From Ectothiorhodospira mobilis (GTDB lineage: Bacteria > Pseudomonadota > Gammaproteobacteria > Ectothiorhodospirales > Ectothiorhodospiraceae), in NCBI RefSeq assembly GCF_900114895.1, contig NZ_FOUO01000008.1, positions 54,540 through 118,539 on the forward strand: a stretch of 64,000 nt of DNA, in the 5' to 3' direction. Within the stretch, counting starts at the first letter, position 1. Every line of letters begins with the position of its first letter. Positions 61,761 through 64,000 of the stretch are shown here, piece after piece. Below the pieces are notes generated by a model that saw only the letters and a program-made list of their open reading frames with translations, did not search any database and was not told the origin of the DNA. The translations under genes and the position numbers were made by a program.

Positions 61761-63838
61761 TGGGTCACCTTGTGCAGCATTTCCAGGATCTCCTGCTCCA
61801 GTTCCTGAATGTCCCGTTCGATGGCCTCCAGGGGCCGGGGTGGTTCGTAGACGTAGAAATGCCGGTTGATGGGGATCTCGTAGCCGACCCGGGTCTTGGT
61901 GTGGTCGATCCAGGCATCGTGGACGAAGGGCAGCACCTCGCGGGCCAGGTAGTCCTGGCAGTGGTCGTGGACCAGATCCAGCAACCGGCTGTTGTCGGCG
62001 TCCTTGTCGTAGCCCATGGGCAGCGGCAGGGGAATATCCGCCGGCAGGGGGACGATCTCGGTGTCGCGCAGCTCGGTATCCGGCTCGGGGTTGCCGTCCT
62101 GGTCGCAGCAGATGGCCGCCTGCGGGTCGCGCTCGGACAGGGCATGGAGGATGGCCTTCTTGATGGGGGCGGGCAGCTTCTCTCCGGCGTCCTTGAAGGC
62201 GGCCTTCAAGACCGGCTCGAACACGGCGCGGTCGGTGTAGGACCCATCATCCATCCCCTGCAGGATGGCCAGGATGCGCCTTTGCGTGGCCTTGCCGGCC
62301 TTCACCTCGGCGTCGTGCTCGGGCTGGTCCTTGCGTTTCTTGCTCTTGGCCAGGTTGAGGAAGGCGGTTTCCTGCCAGAGGCGCTGGATGCGCTCGGCGC
62401 TGGCCTGGAAGTTGAGGCGCAGGGGGCGCTCCACGGTGAGCTTCAGGTAGCCGAAGTCGCGGTTGTCGAAGACCTTGGAGCAGATGCGCTCGGCCTGCTC
62501 TCCATTGAGTCCCACCCGGCAGGTGGCGCCATCCTTGAAGTCGGCATACAGGCGGGTCAGCTCTTCGATGTGGTCCTCGCCCAGTTCGTTGCGCTTGTTG
62601 CCCAGGCTCTTTTTCATCTTGCGGTAGTGGCGGGTGCCGTCGATGAGCTGCACCTTGCCCTTGCGATGCGCCGGCTTGCGGTTGCTCACCAGCCAGATGT
62701 AGGTGTAGATGCCGGTGTTGTAAAAGAGCTGATCCGGCAGGGCGATGATGGCATCCAGCCAGTCGTTTTCGATGATCCAGCGGCGGATGTTGCTCTCGCT
62801 GGGTCCGGGTTCGCCGTTGAACAGGGGCGAGCCGTTGAAGACGATGGCGATCCTGGAGCCCTCCCCACCCTGTTCCGGCGCGGGCTTCATCTTGCGGATC
62901 ATGTGCAGCAGGAACAGGGTGGCGCCGTCGTTGATGCGCGGCAGCCCGGGACCGAAACGCCCGCTGAAGCCCAGCTCCTGGTGCTCCTTCTTGACGTACG
63001 CCTCCTGAGGCTTCCACTCCACGCCAAAGGGAGGATTGGCCAGCATGTAGTGGAAGTCCTTTTCGGGGTGGCCGTCCCCCGTTTCCCCATCCCCCAGGGT
63101 GTCGCCAAAGGCGATGTTGTCCACCGGCTCATCCTTGATCAACAGGTCGGAACGGCAGATGGCCCAGGATTCCTCGTTGTACTCCTGGCCGAAGAGTTCC
63201 AGATGCGCCTGGGGGTTCTGCTGGGTGATGTACTCCTCGGAGACCGAGAGCATGCCCCCGGTGCCGGCCGTGGGGTCATAGATGGTGCGCACGATGCCTG
63301 GGGTGTAGATGTCCTCGTCTTCGGTGTACAGCAGGTGCGCCATGAGGCGGATCACCTCCCTTGGGGTGAAGTGGTCTCCCGCCTCCTCATTGGCCTGCTC
63401 ATTGAACCGCCGCACCAGCTCCTCGAACACATAGCCCATGTCGTGATTGCTGACCCGGTCCGGATGCAGGTCGATACGCGGGTCGGTGAAGGCCTTGACG
63501 ATGAGATACAGCCGGTTGGCCTTGTCCAGCTTCTCGATCTCCGACTCGAAGTCGAAGGCCTCGAAGATCACCCTTGCGGATTCCGAGAAGCCGTTGATGT
63601 AGCTGGTGAGATTGGTGGCGATGTTGTCCGGGTCCGCCAGCAGCTTCTCGAAGGTGTAGGGGCTGATGTTGTAGAGGGGGTGGTTGCGATCCTTGCTGGC
63701 CTTGCGCGCCAGCACCTTGTGCAGGGCATCGCCTTCCAGGCCGCGGGCCTGTAGCTTCTCGTATTCCTCCAGGACCTGCTCCTTGGTGGGGGCGAGCACG
63801 CAATCCAGACGGCGCAGCACCGTCATGGGCAGCATCAC
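61757..63838 (-). CDS. hsdM: Type I restriction-modification DNA methyltransferase HsdM, 5'-truncated by an IS element
   Basis: The remaining 693 codons of an adenine-N6 methyltransferase. Motif I is DPTAGTGGML (188-197) and motif IV is NPPF (268-271). The C-terminus carries a coiled region for HsdS contact. The reading frame runs further upstream, encoding HFVFDIANKLRGPYRPPQY (to about 63897), typical HsdM N-terminal sequence, but it is cut at about 63905 by the end of an IS element. No ATG is left in that part. Translation could start only at GTG 63838 or the next ATG, losing about 25-35 residues of the N-terminal helical domain. Activity is doubtful. Confidence 0.9.
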   Translation of the reverse strand: MMLPMTVLRRLDCVLAPTKEQVLEEYEKLQARGLEGDALHKVLARKASKDRNHPLYNISPYTFEKLLADPDNIATNLTSYINGFSESARVIFEAFDFESEIEKLDKANRLYLIVKAFTDPRIDLHPDRVSNHDMGYVFEELVRRFNEQANEEAGDHFTPREVIRLMAHLLYTEDEDIYTPGIVRTIYDPTAGTGGMLSVSEEYITQQNPQAHLELFGQEYNEESWAICRSDLLIKDEPVDNIAFGDTLGDGETGDGHPEKDFHYMLANPPFGVEWKPQEAYVKKEHQELGFSGRFGPGLPRINDGATLFLLHMIRKMKPAPEQGGEGSRIAIVFNGSPLFNGEPGPSESNIRRWIIENDWLDAIIALPDQLFYNTGIYTYIWLVSNRKPAHRKGKVQLIDGTRHYRKMKKSLGNKRNELGEDHIEELTRLYADFKDGATCRVGLNGEQAERICSKVFDNRDFGYLKLTVERPLRLNFQASAERIQRLWQETAFLNLAKSKKRKDQPEHDAEVKAGKATQRRILAILQGMDDGSYTDRAVFEPVLKAAFKDAGEKLPAPIKKAILHALSERDPQAAICCDQDGNPEPDTELRDTEIVPLPADIPLPLPMGYDKDADNSRLLDLVHDHCQDYLAREVLPFVHDAWIDHTKTRVGYEIPINRHFYVYEPPRPLEAIERDIQELEQEILEMLHKVTQ

Positions 63839-63905
63839 CTTGCGGTACTGGGGCGGACGATACGGGCCACGGAGCTTGTTGGCGATGTCGAAGACAAAGT
63901 GGATG

Positions 63906-64000
63906 TGAGGTGGACCCCAAAATTCGGACCAGGGGTTAAGCTCTGATCATTCCGACAGGAGAATCTGATCATGAGCAGGAAACGCAAGCAATACAGTGCC
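63906..64000 (+). mobile_element. Left end of an IS3-family-like insertion sequence (continues outside)
   Basis: At about 63904-63906 the HsdM N-terminal coding sequence stops abruptly. It is replaced by TGAGGTGGACCCCAAAATTC, which begins with TG as expected for an IS3-type terminal repeat, followed by a short leader with AGGAG and an ATG for a transposase OrfA. The boundary could be 63904 or 63906. The other end and target-site duplication lie outside the window. Confidence 0.7.
63971..64000 (+). CDS. Transposase OrfA, first 10 codons (partial)
   Basis: The window ends ten codons into an open frame beginning MSRKRKQYSA. This resembles the start of IS3-family OrfA proteins, which continue with a helix-turn-helix DNA-binding domain. 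AGGAG at 63957-63961 is spaced 9 bases from the ATG. The gene is read away from the truncated hsdM. Only the N-terminus is visible, so the subgroup cannot be named. Confidence 0.6.
   Translation, partial: MSRKRKQYSA

Noticed and set aside
1..64000. tRNA, rRNA, prophage or plasmid origin features
   Set aside because: No cloverleaf, rRNA segment, integrase, or origin-like iteron cluster was recognised on reading both strands; a dedicated RNA-gene search would be decisive.

Overview
The window is high-GC DNA with dense, mostly overlapping gammaproteobacterial operons. It carries bchE, the oxygen-independent Mg-protoporphyrin monomethyl ester cyclase, so the host is very probably an anoxygenic phototroph. 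GC content, gammaproteobacterial gene orders (def-fmt-rsmB, dprA-smg-topA-tsaC, ntrYX-trkAH) and an anaerobic-style corrin pathway fit a purple sulfur bacterium of the Ectothiorhodospiraceae type. The family placement is inference; no rRNA or tRNA gene was recognised here.

Layout. 1-1205: tail of a lysA-lptM-greB block. 1251-8684: a corrin-ring cluster (cobA, cbiD, cobM, cobL, cobK, cobJ, cobI, cobH) on both strands, with three 114-bp tandem repeats between cobL and cobM. 8971-12710: a hybrid PAS histidine kinase and a membrane diguanylate cyclase that appears to start at CTG. 12717-16539: a divergent deacetylase/acetyltransferase pair. 16558-20780: an RND efflux pump. 20945-25661: a small exported protein and a fadD-fadL-acuI lipid block. 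25843-28868: a redoxin, nadA, a lipid A type acyltransferase and a TPR protein. 28955-38789: a tight eight-gene operon (def, fmt, rsmB, DUF4390, ntrY, ntrX, trkA, trkH). 38892-44852: LysM lipoprotein, dprA, smg, topA, tsaC. 44864-49709: the prkA-yeaH-spoVR stress module. 50087-55558: a Cys-rich protein, bchE and two tandem cobyric acid synthase genes. 55704-56240: a coiled-coil membrane protein. 56331-63838: a type I restriction-modification operon with an inserted RhuM gene. An IS element that cuts off the 5' end of hsdM enters at about 63906.

How the parts connect. BchE uses cobalamin, so the link between bchE, the two cobQ genes and the corrin-ring cluster 42 kb away is functional as well as positional. 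The bchE promoter overlaps a perfect TGT-N12-ACA dyad, the operator form known for PpsR/CrtJ repressors of photosynthesis genes, and a strong intrinsic terminator separates bchE from the cobQ pair. The most unusual items are this bchE-cobQ-cobQ arrangement, the structured 114-bp repeats, the NtrX without a GAFTGA loop, the receiver domain lacking its conserved lysine, and the mosaic, IS-damaged hsd locus.
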